Assembly: GCA_016281385.1 (NCBI GenBank)
Contig: JAEEIN010000044.1
Coordinates: forward strand, 1 to 32,630
Source: Lachnospiraceae bacterium
Lineage (GTDB): Bacteria; Bacillota; Clostridia; Lachnospirales; Lachnospiraceae
Length of the DNA: 32,630 nucleotides
Reading direction: 5' to 3'
In this document: positions 25,040-32,630 of the stretch, piece by piece
How the letters are laid out: each line of letters begins with the position of its first letter
Position numbering within the stretch: position 1 is the stretch's first letter
Notes under the pieces: generated by a model
Seen by the model: only the letters and a program-made list of their open reading frames with translations
What the model was told of the DNA's origin: nothing
Database searches by the model: none
Program-made: the position numbers and the translations under genes

Positions 25040-27130
25040 ATGAAGAATAGCGAAAATACTGCAAAAATTGAAAAGGTCGGAAAGGTCACCATGGATTACT
25101 CCATGTACTCGGGACAGGATCTTTACTGCGACGGAGCGGTGGAGGATGAACTCCTTGAGATCTCAAAGAAGTATGTGGAAGTGGAATTCCCGGGAGTGAT
25201 CGAGGAAAGAAGCGACTGGCCCACACTGTATCATCTTTCAAGTGCCAGGGAGAACATCGTAAGATGGCTTCCCATTACCAAAAAGGACAAGGTTCTTGAG
25301 GTGGGCGCGGGCTGCGGCGCTGTGACGGGTGCCTTTACCCGTCTTGCCGGGGAAGTGGTTTCCTGCGATCTTTCAAAAAAGAGAAGTCTTATAAATGCAA
25401 ACCGTCATATGGATGCGGATAATCTTACGATCCATGTGGGTAACTTCTCCGATGTTGAGAAGGAACTTCCAAATGATTTTGATTACATCTGTCTGATCGG
25501 AGTTTTTGAGTACGGCGCATCATATATAAAGTCTGAAGATCCCTATGCTGAGTTTTTAAGCCTTCTCATGAAGCATTTAAAGCCCGGCGGAAGGGTTATC
25601 ATAGCGATTGAGAACAGACTCGGACTTAAATATTTTGCCGGCTGCAAAGAAGATCATGTCAGCAGATATTTTGCGGGTATCGAAGGCTATCGTTCAAACG
25701 ACGGGGTTCGGACCTTTTCAAAGCCCGGCCTTGAAAAGATCTTTAAGAAGCTTGGAATAGAGGAATACAGATTCTTTTATCCCTATCCCGATTACAAATT
25801 CATGCACACTCTCTTTTCCGATGAAAGGCTTCCTTTCAAGGGTGAGCTTTCGGATAATAAACGGAACTTCGATCAGGACAGGATGGAACTCTTTTCGGAA
25901 AAGGAGGCATTTGATTCTCTCATTGCAGACGGACGCTTTGATGAGTTTTCAAATTCCTTCCTTGTGGTCATCGGTCCGGATGTAAATATCGATTATGCCA
26001 GATTCTCAAATGACAGATCGAGGGAATATGCGATCTGTACCAGTATAGAAAATGTGGATGTTGGCAAATGCTTTGTGAAAGTTGTAAAAAAGCAGGCGTT
26101 ATTTGATGAAGGAAAAGAACATATCCGTAACCTGGAAAAGTATTACAACGCCCTGACCGAAAGATATGAAGGCGGAGACCTTTCAGTTAACCGCTGCGAG
26201 GTCATCGGTGAAGAAAATGCTCCCTTCGCCTGCTTTGAATATATCTCCGGAAAGACGTTGCTTGAACTTATGGATGAATGTCTTAAGAAGGATGATATCG
26301 ACGGATTCTACAAGCTATTTGACCGATACGTGGAGGTTGTGGGCTTCCATGACGATATGGCGATCTCGGATCAGGATGTTGTCTTTTCGAACATTCTTAT
26401 AACTAAGGATAAATGGACACTTATCGATTATGAATGGACAAAAGAAGCCAGAACGCCCATAAGAGAGACTGCTTACAGAGCGATCTACTGCTATCTTTTG
26501 GAAGATAAAAACAGGCAAAAGATAAATCTTGATATAATTTTGGAGAAACTTGGGCTGTCTTCGGAGGCGGCTGAGCTTATAAGGGAAGATGAGGCTGTTT
26601 TCCAGAAGAGAGTTACCGGAAAGAACCTCTCAATGCAGGAATTACGGGACAGGATCGGAAAGAAGATCACAGATCCCATCCGCCTGACGGAGAAATTTGA
26701 CGATCCCAATGGTGTATATCAGTTTCAGGTTTATCCCGCCGATACCGACGGAGGCTTTTCCGAAGATACTTCGTACTTCTACAAGGATGCATACACAAGC
26801 GAAACCTGTGCTGATGTAAGCATTCCCGTAACCCCTCAGGACAGAATGGTACGTCTGGATCCTTTAAGAGGGGCATGTATCGTTACGATTACCGAAGCTT
26901 TGATCGATGGAAATCCTTATCCCGTGGATTCAAAGAAATTCCTGCTTTGTAACGGGCGAAGGATAGGTAATGACAGCTTTGTTTTTCCTACCGAAGATCC
27001 CAATCTGATCTTTATGCTTGAGGGCCTTGCAAGAAGCGAGGACAGCGTTCTTGATGTTAAGATGGAAATAAACAGATTGCCACTTGAAACCGCAGAAAAG
27101 GTATTTCAGAACATTAAGAGGATTTTTTAG
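25040..27130 (+). CDS. Methyltransferase-kinase-like fusion, possible WbdD-like chain terminator
   Basis: The protein has 696 residues. The N-terminal part (about 60-310) is a class I SAM methyltransferase with motif I VLEVGAGCGAVT (85-96), an acidic post-I CDLS and LKPGGRVIIAIENR. Residues about 330-500 resemble an aminoglycoside-phosphotransferase or kinase lobe: SDQDVVFSN at 443-451 fits the HxDxxxxN catalytic loop (D446, N451) with His replaced, and IDYEW (462-466) fits the metal-binding Asp. The C-terminal 140 residues are beta-rich and resemble modules on surface-glycan glycosyltransferases. WbdD of E. coli O9a has the same methyltransferase-kinase order and caps chains for Wzm/Wzt export. 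Here the gene directly follows Wzm/Wzt. Kinase activity is not certain. Confidence 0.75.
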   Translation: MKNSENTAKIEKVGKVTMDYSMYSGQDLYCDGAVEDELLEISKKYVEVEFPGVIEERSDWPTLYHLSSARENIVRWLPITKKDKVLEVGAGCGAVTGAFTRLAGEVVSCDLSKKRSLINANRHMDADNLTIHVGNFSDVEKELPNDFDYICLIGVFEYGASYIKSEDPYAEFLSLLMKHLKPGGRVIIAIENRLGLKYFAGCKEDHVSRYFAGIEGYRSNDGVRTFSKPGLEKIFKKLGIEEYRFFYPYPDYKFMHTLFSDERLPFKGELSDNKRNFDQDRMELFSEKEAFDSLIADGRFDEFSNSFLVVIGPDVNIDYARFSNDRSREYAICTSIENVDVGKCFVKVVKKQALFDEGKEHIRNLEKYYNALTERYEGGDLSVNRCEVIGEENAPFACFEYISGKTLLELMDECLKKDDIDGFYKLFDRYVEVVGFHDDMAISDQDVVFSNILITKDKWTLIDYEWTKEARTPIRETAYRAIYCYLLEDKNRQKINLDIILEKLGLSSEAAELIREDEAVFQKRVTGKNLSMQELRDRIGKKITDPIRLTEKFDDPNGVYQFQVYPADTDGGFSEDTSYFYKDAYTSETCADVSIPVTPQDRMVRLDPLRGACIVTITEALIDGNPYPVDSKKFLLCNGRRIGNDSFVFPTEDPNLIFMLEGLARSEDSVLDVKMEINRLPLETAEKVFQNIKRIF

Positions 27131-27133
27131 TTT

Positions 27134-29179
27134 ATGATGCTTAAAAGCCGCATTAAGGAACAACTTAAGAAACGTTGCGACAAAGCCTATTTAAACCTTC
27201 TTGATCTAAAGAGAGTGCCGTTTGATTCCTGGATCAGGGAAAAAGAAGAGGGCCTTGAACGTTTCGACATGCGCATCGAAGGACAGGCGGATGCCGGTCC
27301 GGTGGTGTCTTATGCGGCCAGATATGAAGGCTTTTCGATAAGGATACTGCCTTACGAGGCTATTACGGCAGGTTATTCCGTGCAGCCTTTTCTTGAAGAT
27401 ATAATCATATTTGTAAACGGTGAGCTGACTGACCGTGCTATACCGCTGATCGTCAAGGCCTTTCGTGAGAATCCCGATGTTTCGGTGGTCTACGGAGATG
27501 AGGACAAGGCAGAACTCAGAGCTCCCGACGTTAATGCAAACGAATCGGAAGTTTACGGCCGCACGATCTTCGGAACAAGAACGGACCCTTATTTCAAGCC
27601 CGACTGGTCACCCAATGCTTTTACCGCTCATTTTTATTTTTGCAATATAGTTGCCATAAGGCGCGTGACATTCAGGGATATTGAGTGGAGCCATGAAAGA
27701 AGCGGCGCGGCTGCTTTGTACCACACCCTTCTTAAAGTGATCTTTGATAATGAACTCAATTTAAGAAAGAGCGTATATCATATCTCCGAGGTGCTTATTC
27801 ACGTTTCCGACTACGATTGTAATGACCTTAAGGAAGAAGAAGCAGAACGGCTTACGAACCGTTTAAAGGTGCGTTCCTACGGGCCTGAAGGATATCAGAT
27901 CCTAAACAAAACGATGCTGTCGGTAGTCATTCCCTCAAAGGATAATCCGGAGCTTCTTGAAAAGTGCCTGTCCACTATGACAGATGCCTGCCCGGGTTTT
28001 GTTACCCTGCAGATGATCGTTGTTGATAACGGAAGCTCAGAGGAGAACAAGGATAAGATAACGGATCTGTCCCTTAAGTACGGATTCAGATACGAATACA
28101 GGCCAATGGAGTTTAATTTCTCCAGAATGTGCAATATAGGCGCATCAATGGCTACGGGTGAATACCTTCTTTTGCTAAACGACGATGTTTATTTTTCCGA
28201 GCCCTATGTGCTTGAGGAAATGCTCAAACAGGCTTCCTATAGATTCGCGGGAGCCGTTGGTGCAAAACTGCTGTATCCGGAGACGGGAAAGATCCAGCAT
28301 GCAGGCGTGATAAACGGCCGCATAGGCCCCGTACATAAGCTTCAGTTTGCGGATGACAAAAGGTCGTACTATTTCGGATTTAACCGATATACGGTCAATG
28401 TTATGGCGGTTACCGCAGCATGTCTGATGCTTCGGACCGAAGTCTTTGAGAAGATCGGAGGCCTTAACGAAGGACTGAGGGTAGCTTTTAACGATGTGGA
28501 TCTTTGCTTCAGACTGTTTGAATCGGGCTATTACAATGTCTGCTGCAACAATGTTGCTCTTTGTCATGCAGAATCCGTAAGCCGCGGCAAGGATACGGAC
28601 CCCGAGTCCTTAAAGAGACTTCTTCGAGAGAAGGATATGCTTTATTCCGAACATCCGGTGTTTAAAGCTGTTGATCCCTTCTTTAGTAAATATCTGCTTA
28701 ACGACTGCCTTGATACGCGTATCGTGCCGGCAAACGAGTATGAATATACTGCGGCAGATTCTTTAAGCCGTGATGTGAAGTCTGTGAAGCTTGATAACGC
28801 CAGAGAGGATGCCTGTGTATTACTGAACGTGGAATATGCGGGAAAATATGCGGATTATACCTACGAGAAGACTGAAGACAGCCGGTATTTCATCGAAGGC
28901 TTTGCCTTTGTCACGGGTTCGGACAATGCCTGCTTCAAGGGAAGCATAATTTTAAAGAACGATCGTGATTGTTTTGAAATAAAGTATAACCCTGTTTTAA
29001 GGGAGGATGTTGCCGCAAACTGCCCCGATCAGGAACACGTTGAATTATCGGGATTTGCAGCCGTAATTGATGCCAAAACCCTTCCTGTGGGTAACTATCG
29101 GATAGGGATCATGCAGTCCGGGAAGAACTCCCGTGAAAAAATATATTGTTTCTCCGAAAGAGAACTGGTGGTGGAATGA
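27134..29179 (+). CDS. GT2 family glycosyltransferase with degenerate first domain
   Basis: This is a 681-residue protein. The intact GT2 domain spans about 261-480: VVIPSKDNPE, VVDNGSSEENK, the NDD metal motif (349-351), GAKLLYP, QHAGV, FNDVDLCFR and the H478 region. Upstream, residues about 85-230 keep the second half of another GT2 domain (VVYGDEDK, YFKPDWSP) but lack the nucleotide-binding front half, so the first domain is probably inactive. Residues about 560-681 form a beta-rich tail (YFIEGFAFVTG, LPVGNYRIGI) of a type seen on surface-glycan enzymes. It resembles rhamnosyltransferase-like GT2 proteins. The gap to the upstream gene is 3 bases, and it overlaps the next gene by 4. Confidence 0.85.
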   Translation: MMLKSRIKEQLKKRCDKAYLNLLDLKRVPFDSWIREKEEGLERFDMRIEGQADAGPVVSYAARYEGFSIRILPYEAITAGYSVQPFLEDIIIFVNGELTDRAIPLIVKAFRENPDVSVVYGDEDKAELRAPDVNANESEVYGRTIFGTRTDPYFKPDWSPNAFTAHFYFCNIVAIRRVTFRDIEWSHERSGAAALYHTLLKVIFDNELNLRKSVYHISEVLIHVSDYDCNDLKEEEAERLTNRLKVRSYGPEGYQILNKTMLSVVIPSKDNPELLEKCLSTMTDACPGFVTLQMIVVDNGSSEENKDKITDLSLKYGFRYEYRPMEFNFSRMCNIGASMATGEYLLLLNDDVYFSEPYVLEEMLKQASYRFAGAVGAKLLYPETGKIQHAGVINGRIGPVHKLQFADDKRSYYFGFNRYTVNVMAVTAACLMLRTEVFEKIGGLNEGLRVAFNDVDLCFRLFESGYYNVCCNNVALCHAESVSRGKDTDPESLKRLLREKDMLYSEHPVFKAVDPFFSKYLLNDCLDTRIVPANEYEYTAADSLSRDVKSVKLDNAREDACVLLNVEYAGKYADYTYEKTEDSRYFIEGFAFVTGSDNACFKGSIILKNDRDCFEIKYNPVLREDVAANCPDQEHVELSGFAAVIDAKTLPVGNYRIGIMQSGKNSREKIYCFSERELVVE

Positions 29180-31128
29180 TGGATTACAAAAAAGAGTATG
29201 AGGATGAACTTGAAAGAAACGCCCTTCTGGCCGAGCGAATAGCGGAGCTTGAAGAAGAAAAAGAAGAGCTTTCCTTTAAGTTAAACAGAATAAAGACCAA
29301 TCCTCTCTGGAAGGCAAGTGCCCCTGCAAGAAAGGCATTTCACTTCTTTAAGCGGAATATCACCCGCGTAAAGAATCTCGGAGGTCCCAGAGGCATCGCG
29401 AGGAAGCTTGACTATAAGAAACGTGAACGTGAAGCCATGAAGCAGTACGGCACGAAGAGTTTCCCCGATGAAGCAAGGCGTAAAGAGGAAGAAGAAACAA
29501 AGTTTGCTTATTCTCCCGTGATTTCCATTCTTGTTCCTTTGTACAACACAAGGGAGGATATGTTGAAGGAGATGCTTGAATCTGTTCTGTGGCAGACCTA
29601 TAAGAACTGGGAACTCTGCCTTGCGGACGGATCGGATGAAGCCCATTCTTACGTTAAGACCGTTGTAGACAGCTACAATGAGCCCCGTTTCAAATACAGA
29701 AAACTTGAAAAGAATGAGGGTATCTCCGGAAATACAAACAAGTGTCTTGAACTTGCAACGGGGGAATATATCGGACTTTTCGATCATGACGATATCCTTC
29801 ATCCCGAAGCATTGTTTGAATATGTAAAGGTGATAAACGAAAAGAACGCGGATTACATTTACTGCGACGAGACCACCTTTAAGAGCGGCAATATAGATCA
29901 TATGCTCACGATGCATTTCAAGCCCGATTACGCCATTGATAATCTTCGTGCGAACAACTATATCTGCCATTTCAGTGTCTTTAAGAGAAGCCTTCTTGAA
30001 GGAACCGAACTTTTCAGAACGAAATTTGACGGAAGCCAGGATCATGATATGATCTTACGTCTTACGGACAGGGCAAAATGCATTGTTCATGTTCCGAGAC
30101 TCCTTTATTACTGGAGATGCCATTCAGGCTCCGTTGCCTCCAATATCTCTGCCAAGGAATATGCGATCGCGGCTGCAAAGGGAGCCGTTGCGGATCATTT
30201 GAGAAGCCATGGCTATACGGACTTTAAGATCACGAGTACAAGGGCTTTCGAGACGATCTTCAAGATCAGATACAAGATAAATGGAACGCCTCTTATTTCC
30301 ATTATCATTCCCAATAAGGACCATGTATCGGATCTGGAAAGATGCGTTAATTCGATCCTTGAGAGATCGACATACACGAATTACGAGATCATCATTGTTG
30401 AAAACAACTCAGAGGATCAAAAGACCTTTGAGGCCTATGAGGATCTTAAGAAATTATCCGACAGGATAAATGTTGTAAAGTTTGAAGGTGAATTCAACTA
30501 CTCCGCTGTTAATAACTTCGGTGCTTCTTTTGCCAAAGGTGAATATCTCCTTCTTCTTAATAACGATACAGAGGTCATCACCGTCAACTGGCTTGAGGAG
30601 CTTCTGATGTACGCTCAGAGAGAGGATGTGGGTGCGGTAGGTGCAAAGCTGTATTATGCGGACCGAACGATCCAGCACGCAGGTGTTGTTATCGGCCTTG
30701 GTGCCCACAGAACCGCCGGGCACACTCATTACAAGCAGTCCAGAGAAAACCTGGGCTATATGGGGCGCCTTTGCTACACTCAGGATGTTACCGCAGTTAC
30801 CGGTGCCTGCCTCATGGTGAAGAAGTCTCTTTGGGATATGCTTGGAGGCCTTGATACCGACTTTAAGATTTCGTTAAACGATGTGGACTTCTGTTTAAGA
30901 CTCAGGGAAAAGGGATATCTTAACATATTTACTCCTTTTGCCGAGCTGTATCATTATGAATCCGTATCAAGAGGCCTTGACGACAAGGGCGAAAAGGCTG
31001 AACGTTACAATCGTGAGTCCGAACATTTCAGGGAAAAATGGAAGAGTGCGCTTGAAGCGGGGGATCCTTATTATAACCCCAACTTCTCTTTGGACAGAAG
31101 TGACTTTTCTTTAAAGATCGATCAATAG
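29176..31128 (+). CDS. Tandem GT2 glycosyltransferase, rhamnosyltransferase-like
   Basis: From the ATG at 29176 (ATGA overlap with the previous stop) this is 650 residues; the frame extends to 29146, but that lies deeper inside the previous gene. An N-terminal coiled coil (about 5-40, rich in E, L and K) precedes two complete GT2 domains. The first has ISILVPLYNTRED, DHDD and CDETTF; the second has ISIIIPNKDH, VENNSED, NNDTE, GAVGAKL, QHAGVV and LNDVDFCLRL. Two full active sites suggest an enzyme that adds two sugars or makes an alternating linkage, as in rhamnan-type polymerases. Together with the neighbour at 27134 it probably builds the chain that Wzm/Wzt exports. The donor is likely dTDP-rhamnose, by inference from the rml genes. 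Confidence 0.88.
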   Translation: MMDYKKEYEDELERNALLAERIAELEEEKEELSFKLNRIKTNPLWKASAPARKAFHFFKRNITRVKNLGGPRGIARKLDYKKREREAMKQYGTKSFPDEARRKEEEETKFAYSPVISILVPLYNTREDMLKEMLESVLWQTYKNWELCLADGSDEAHSYVKTVVDSYNEPRFKYRKLEKNEGISGNTNKCLELATGEYIGLFDHDDILHPEALFEYVKVINEKNADYIYCDETTFKSGNIDHMLTMHFKPDYAIDNLRANNYICHFSVFKRSLLEGTELFRTKFDGSQDHDMILRLTDRAKCIVHVPRLLYYWRCHSGSVASNISAKEYAIAAAKGAVADHLRSHGYTDFKITSTRAFETIFKIRYKINGTPLISIIIPNKDHVSDLERCVNSILERSTYTNYEIIIVENNSEDQKTFEAYEDLKKLSDRINVVKFEGEFNYSAVNNFGASFAKGEYLLLLNNDTEVITVNWLEELLMYAQREDVGAVGAKLYYADRTIQHAGVVIGLGAHRTAGHTHYKQSRENLGYMGRLCYTQDVTAVTGACLMVKKSLWDMLGGLDTDFKISLNDVDFCLRLREKGYLNIFTPFAELYHYESVSRGLDDKGEKAERYNRESEHFREKWKSALEAGDPYYNPNFSLDRSDFSLKIDQ

Positions 31129-31141
31129 AACGGAAAACAAA

Positions 31142-32630
31142 ATGGCAGTTTTAAAGGACAGAGATTATAAAAAAGAATATGATCTTTGGCGCACGGATCC
31201 TGCGTTTGACGAAGTGACAAGACTTGAACTTGCGGCCATTGCCGGAGACGAGCGTGAGATCGAGGACAGGTTTTACAAGGATCTGTCTTTCGGTACGGGC
31301 GGTCTTCGTGGCGTAATGGGTGCGGGAACAAACCGTATCAACGAATATACGGTAAGGAAAGCTTCCCAGGGACTCGCAAACTATATAAACAAAACGGGCG
31401 GAGCCGCAAAGGGTGTTGCCATTGCATACGACTCAAGAAGGCATTCGGCCGAATATGCCGAAGCTGCGGCACTGTGTTTTAACGCAAACGGAATAAAGAC
31501 CTATGTGTTTGATTCCTTAAGGCCCACGCCGGAACTGTCCTTTGCAATACGCGCAAAGGGATGTATCGCCGGTATCGTTATCACCGCAAGCCACAATCCG
31601 AAAGAATATAACGGATACAAGGTCTACTGGGAAGACGGTGCTCAGATCACACCTCCAAGGGATGAGGAGATCATCCGTGAGGTAAATGCCGTTACGGATA
31701 TAAAGGCTGTAAAGGCAATGGTTCTTTCGGAAGCCAAAGCAGCGGGACTTTTCAATATGATCGGCGAAGATATCGATGCTCTGTATATGAGTGAATTAAA
31801 GAAACAGATCATTCATCCGGAGATCATCAAGGAAATGGCCGGGGATTTAAAAATCGTCTATACTCCCTTAAACGGCGCGGGAAATATTCCTGCTAGACGC
31901 ATTTTGCAGGAACTGGGTTTTGAAAACGTATATGTGGTAAAGGAACAGGAAGCCCCTGATCCGGAGTTTCCGACCCTTGAGTATCCCAACCCTGAAGTTG
32001 CAGAGTCTTTCGACCTTGCATTAAAACTTGCAAAATCTGTGGGGGCAGATATAGTCATAGCCACCGACCCCGATGCGGACAGGCTGGGAGTATATTCCTA
32101 TGATACGGAAACCGGTGAGTATGTGAGGTTTACCGGTAATATGTCCGGAATATTAATAGCAGAATACATTCTGCGGGAACGTAAGGAAACCGGCACATTG
32201 CCAAAAGTTCCCACACTGGTTAAAACAATAGTTACGACCAATATGGCCGAGCCCATATGCAATAAATACAAAACGGGCGTTATTGAAGTTCTTACGGGAT
32301 TTAAGTACATCGGTGAGCAGATAAAGTTCTTTGAAGAGAGCGGTTTAAATGATTTTGTGTTCGGCTTCGAGGAAAGCTACGGCTGCCTTGCCGGTACCCA
32401 CGCAAGGGATAAGGATGCGATAGTGACCCTGATGTGCCTTTGTGAAGTGGCTGCCTGGTGCAAGAAGAACAATATGACCTTATGGGACAGGATGAAAGAA
32501 CTTTTTGATGAGTTCGGTTACTACAAAGAGGATCTGTATACACAGACCTGTAAGGGCGTGGAAGGGGCAGAAAGGATCCGACGGATAATGGCTGATCTGA
32601 GAAAGGATACTCCGAAGGATATCGGAGGCA
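31142..32630 (+). CDS. Phosphoglucomutase/phosphomannomutase family enzyme (partial, 3' end outside window)
   Basis: The frame opens at the ATG at 31142 and stays open to the window edge, giving 496 residues; full family members have about 570-580. Active-site motifs are clear: TASHNPKEYNGYK with phosphoserine S150, metal loop DPDADR (D309, D311, D313) and GFEESYG in the sugar-binding domain. The early FGTGGLRGVMG is the family N-terminal motif. It interconverts glucose-6-phosphate and glucose-1-phosphate (possibly also mannose phosphates), supplying glucose-1-phosphate to RmlA. The gap to the upstream gene is 13 bases, with CGGAAAA as a weak ribosome binding site. The truncation is an artefact of the window. 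Confidence 0.93.
   Translation, partial: MAVLKDRDYKKEYDLWRTDPAFDEVTRLELAAIAGDEREIEDRFYKDLSFGTGGLRGVMGAGTNRINEYTVRKASQGLANYINKTGGAAKGVAIAYDSRRHSAEYAEAAALCFNANGIKTYVFDSLRPTPELSFAIRAKGCIAGIVITASHNPKEYNGYKVYWEDGAQITPPRDEEIIREVNAVTDIKAVKAMVLSEAKAAGLFNMIGEDIDALYMSELKKQIIHPEIIKEMAGDLKIVYTPLNGAGNIPARRILQELGFENVYVVKEQEAPDPEFPTLEYPNPEVAESFDLALKLAKSVGADIVIATDPDADRLGVYSYDTETGEYVRFTGNMSGILIAEYILRERKETGTLPKVPTLVKTIVTTNMAEPICNKYKTGVIEVLTGFKYIGEQIKFFEESGLNDFVFGFEESYGCLAGTHARDKDAIVTLMCLCEVAAWCKKNNMTLWDRMKELFDEFGYYKEDLYTQTCKGVEGAERIRRIMADLRKDTPKDIGG

Noticed and set aside
29281-30045. Minus-strand open frame of about 254 codons opposite the tandem GT2 gene
   Set aside because: It is antisense to a conserved GT2 domain with no independent signal or domain.

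Overview
The window looks like chromosomal DNA from a Gram-positive anaerobe, most likely a Lachnospiraceae (Clostridia) relative. The grounds are protein style, strong GGAGG-type ribosome binding sites, moderate GC content, a GH25/Ig-like surface protein with a cell-wall-binding-type repeat, and a leftmost minus-strand trio (zinc-ribbon membrane protein of DUF6320 type, condensation-fold acyltransferase, HSL-type hydrolase) of a kind I associate with that family. This assignment rests on recognition, not on a search. I saw no tRNA, rRNA, CRISPR array, insertion sequence or phage gene.

Layout. (1) 1-3346, minus strand: alpha/beta hydrolase, condensation-fold acyltransferase and a truncated zinc-ribbon membrane protein, preceded by a separate 193-residue gene of unknown function. 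(2) 3347-3706: a divergent intergenic region with a promoter candidate for each side. (3) 3707-16792, plus strand: a twelve-gene glycan operon. It has two sugar-nucleotide aminotransferases (one PseC/ArnB-like, one clear WecE), three GtrB/DPM-like polyprenyl-phosphate glycosyltransferases with C-terminal membrane segments, five polytopic membrane proteins (one GtrII-like), an SGNH hydrolase, and at the far end a second SGNH protein that has lost three of four catalytic residues. It ends in a rho-independent terminator. (4) 16921-19884: a 987-residue membrane-anchored GH25 muramidase with Ig-like domains and its own sigma-A-type promoter. (5) 20058 to the right edge: rmlB, rmlA, a small single-span membrane protein, rmlC, ABC-transporter permease and ATPase (Wzm/Wzt type, the ATPase with an extra C-terminal domain), a methyltransferase-kinase-like fusion, two large multidomain GT2 enzymes and a phosphoglucomutase cut by the window edge.

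How the parts may work together. The mutase and RmlA/RmlB make dTDP-4-keto-6-deoxyglucose. RmlC steers it toward a rhamnose-type sugar, although no rmlD is present, and WecE toward dTDP-Fuc4N. The two large GT2 enzymes would build a chain inside the cell, the fusion protein may cap it as WbdD does in E. coli O9a, and Wzm/Wzt would export it. Region 3 looks like a kit for adding side groups outside the membrane: sugars are loaded on polyprenyl phosphate by the GT2 enzymes, flipped, and transferred by polytopic glycosyltransferases, with the SGNH pair acting on ester groups. The whole would be a decorated wall polysaccharide; this scheme is inference from gene content.
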